Positions 4,563-5,679 of a stretch of DNA of 5,679 nucleotides are shown here, piece by piece. The translations under genes were made by a program, and so were the position numbers. The notes under the pieces are model-generated. The model searched no databases and was not told the origin of the DNA. It saw nothing but the letters and a program-made list of their open reading frames with translations. Origin of the DNA: Thermoleophilia bacterium (GTDB lineage: Bacteria > Actinomycetota > Thermoleophilia > Miltoncostaeales > Miltoncostaeaceae); assembly GCA_029861485.1 (NCBI GenBank), contig JAOTZF010000123.1, positions 1 through 5,679 on the forward strand. The letters run 5' to 3'. Numbering within the stretch: position 1 is the stretch's first letter; each line of letters opens with the position of its first letter.

Positions 4563-5679
4563 TTGGCCCCCGCCGTGTGGCCCTACCGGACGGAGAGAGG
4601 TGGCCCGGCTGTCGGGCTCGGCCGTCGACCTGGCGACGTCGTGCCATGTCGCGCGCTCGGCAATCATTCGCCGATGCGCCATGACTTCGCGCGGCTTGTT
4701 GAAGCCCAGGACCCCAACCAGGCGACCCTCTCGCCCGTATATCGCGGCAAACTCACGCTGCTCCACCGAGCCGGCGACAACGGCCACCTCATCGCCCGGT
4801 CGAGGGCGTCCCGCGAGCTGAATCGTGCGCCCGAACTGATCGCTCCAGAACCACGGAACCGGTCCATAGGCCTCACCGGAACCGTCTCCCGCCAGCAGGG
4901 TTCGCACGGCATGTGCGGCCTGCGTCGCTGCGTTGTCCCAATGCTCGACGCGCATCAGCTCTCCATCGGACGTCGGGTTGGGCCAGCGGGCGACGTCACC
5001 CGCGACGACGACACCCGGCGCCGCTTGGCAGGTCTCGTCACACAGCACCCCGTCGTTGATCGCAAGTCCCGAGCCTTCCAACCACTCGGTGTTCGGAACC
5101 GCGCCGATGGCGACGACTAGGAGGTCAGTTTCGAGGGTCTCGCCAGTCGTCAATGTGACCGCCGCCACGTGCGTTCGGCCCTCGACACCCTGAACGCCCA
5201 CGTCCGTCCTGAGGTCGACTCCGTGTTCGAGCTGGAGCCCGGCGCAGACGCGCCCCATCTCGTCACCGAGGATGCGGGCAAACGGCACTGTCGCCATCTC
5301 CAGCACGGTCACGTCCAATCCGAGTGATCGGGCCGACGATGCGACTTCGGCGCCAATGAAGCCAGCGCCACATATGACGACCCGGCTGGGGCGGGCGGCC
5401 AAACGGCGACGCAGCGCCCGAGCGTCATTGAGGGTTCTCAAAGTGAGAACACCCGTCAGGTCTTCAGTCCCAGGCAATCGCCGGGCCCGTGCCCCGGTCG
5501 CGATCACGAGACCGTCGTACTTAAGGAGGCTCCCATCAGCGAGGCTGAGCTCCCGGCTCACCACGTCGAGGCCAGTCGCTTTGAGACCTAGACGCAGGTC
5601 CAATCGCAGGTCGGCGAGTTTCCCGGCTGACGTTAGGGCGACGCGTTCTTCGTCCCAGTCGTCTACGAGGGCTGCCTTC
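4554..5679 (-). CDS. FAD/NAD(P)-dependent ferredoxin reductase-like oxidoreductase (N-terminus outside window)
   Basis: The frame is open from the right edge (first full codon 5678-5676) to a TAG at 4556-4554. This gives 374 visible residues of a protein that is usually about 400 long. A TTG at 5603 could be taken as a start, but the sequence before it is still protein-like, so the start is beyond the window, together with the first FAD-binding GxGxxG motif. From the first visible residue: ATGAR at about 60-64 closes the FAD domain, GAGFIG at 104-109 is the NAD(P)H-binding motif, and the second FAD contact is AGDVARWPN at about 226-234. The C-terminal dimerisation domain shows VPWFWSDQFG and IQLAGRP, typical of the rhodocoxin/putidaredoxin/BphA4 type. 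Such enzymes pass electrons from NAD(P)H to a small ferredoxin that serves oxygenases or P450s; no partner is in the window. The tail after MIAERATW (about 30 residues) is not conserved-looking. Its stop codon lies inside the 3' end of tRNA-Ala on the other strand. Confidence 0.9.
   Translation of the reverse strand, partial: KAALVDDWDEERVALTSAGKLADLRLDLRLGLKATGLDVVSRELSLADGSLLKYDGLVIATGARARRLPGTEDLTGVLTLRTLNDARALRRRLAARPSRVVICGAGFIGAEVASSARSLGLDVTVLEMATVPFARILGDEMGRVCAGLQLEHGVDLRTDVGVQGVEGRTHVAAVTLTTGETLETDLLVVAIGAVPNTEWLEGSGLAINDGVLCDETCQAAPGVVVAGDVARWPNPTSDGELMRVEHWDNAATQAAHAVRTLLAGDGSGEAYGPVPWFWSDQFGRTIQLAGRPRPGDEVAVVAGSVEQREFAAIYGREGRLVGVLGFNKPREVMAHRRMIAERATWHDVARSTAEPDSRATSLRPVGPHGGGQWS

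Noticed and set aside
5432..5453. Inverted repeat GTTCTCA-AAG-TGAGAAC inside the reductase gene.
   Set aside because: Seven-base arms with a short spacer are expected by chance in a window of this size once all spacers are allowed, and it sits in conserved coding sequence.

Overview
The window is uniformly GC-rich. Several genes begin with GTG, recognisable -35/-10 pairs are rare, and the genes are tightly packed. This suggests an actinobacterium (Actinomycetota). A Thermoleophilia-like lineage is my best guess, from the compact DNA polymerase III delta' without a zinc module and the general protein style, but the taxonomic call is inference only. I see no insertion sequence, phage gene, CRISPR array, rRNA or plasmid function.

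Layout from left to right. Bases 2-601 (+) hold the 3' part of a gene for a membrane-anchored protein with a proline-rich linker and an apparent duplicated alpha-beta-beta-beta domain of unknown function. Bases 602-888 carry no large gene. They contain GC-rich hairpins, a 9-bp direct repeat and a possible 34-residue single-pass membrane protein on the minus strand (649-753). Bases 889-2603 (-) are a replication operon: tmk (thymidylate kinase) followed by a holB-like DNA polymerase III delta' gene, joined by an ATGA stop/start overlap. A 127-bp divergent spacer (2604-2730) separates tmk from a + strand sugar-nucleotide epimerase (2731-3711) that has its own promoter candidate and ribosome binding site. 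The epimerase ends tail to tail with, and overlaps by 89 nt, a minus-strand PHP-domain phosphatase of the CpsB/YwqE type (3623-4429). A 60-bp divergent spacer containing a GTTACC/GGTAAC inverted repeat separates the phosphatase from a tRNA-Ala(CGC) gene (4490-4562, +). Finally a minus-strand FAD/NAD-dependent ferredoxin reductase-like gene (4554 to the right edge, N-terminus outside the window) has its stop codon inside the 3' end of the tRNA gene.

Functionally, tmk and holB supply dTTP synthesis and the clamp loader for replication. The epimerase and the PHP phosphatase both point to nucleotide-sugar and surface-polysaccharide metabolism, although they lie on opposite strands and are not one operon. 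The tRNA and the flavoprotein reductase look unrelated to these. This is mostly an ordinary chromosomal housekeeping region. The most unusual signals are a perfect 20-bp palindrome inside holB, the two antisense 3' overlaps, and the unannotated small membrane ORF. I did not find convincing evidence of an undescribed multi-gene system.
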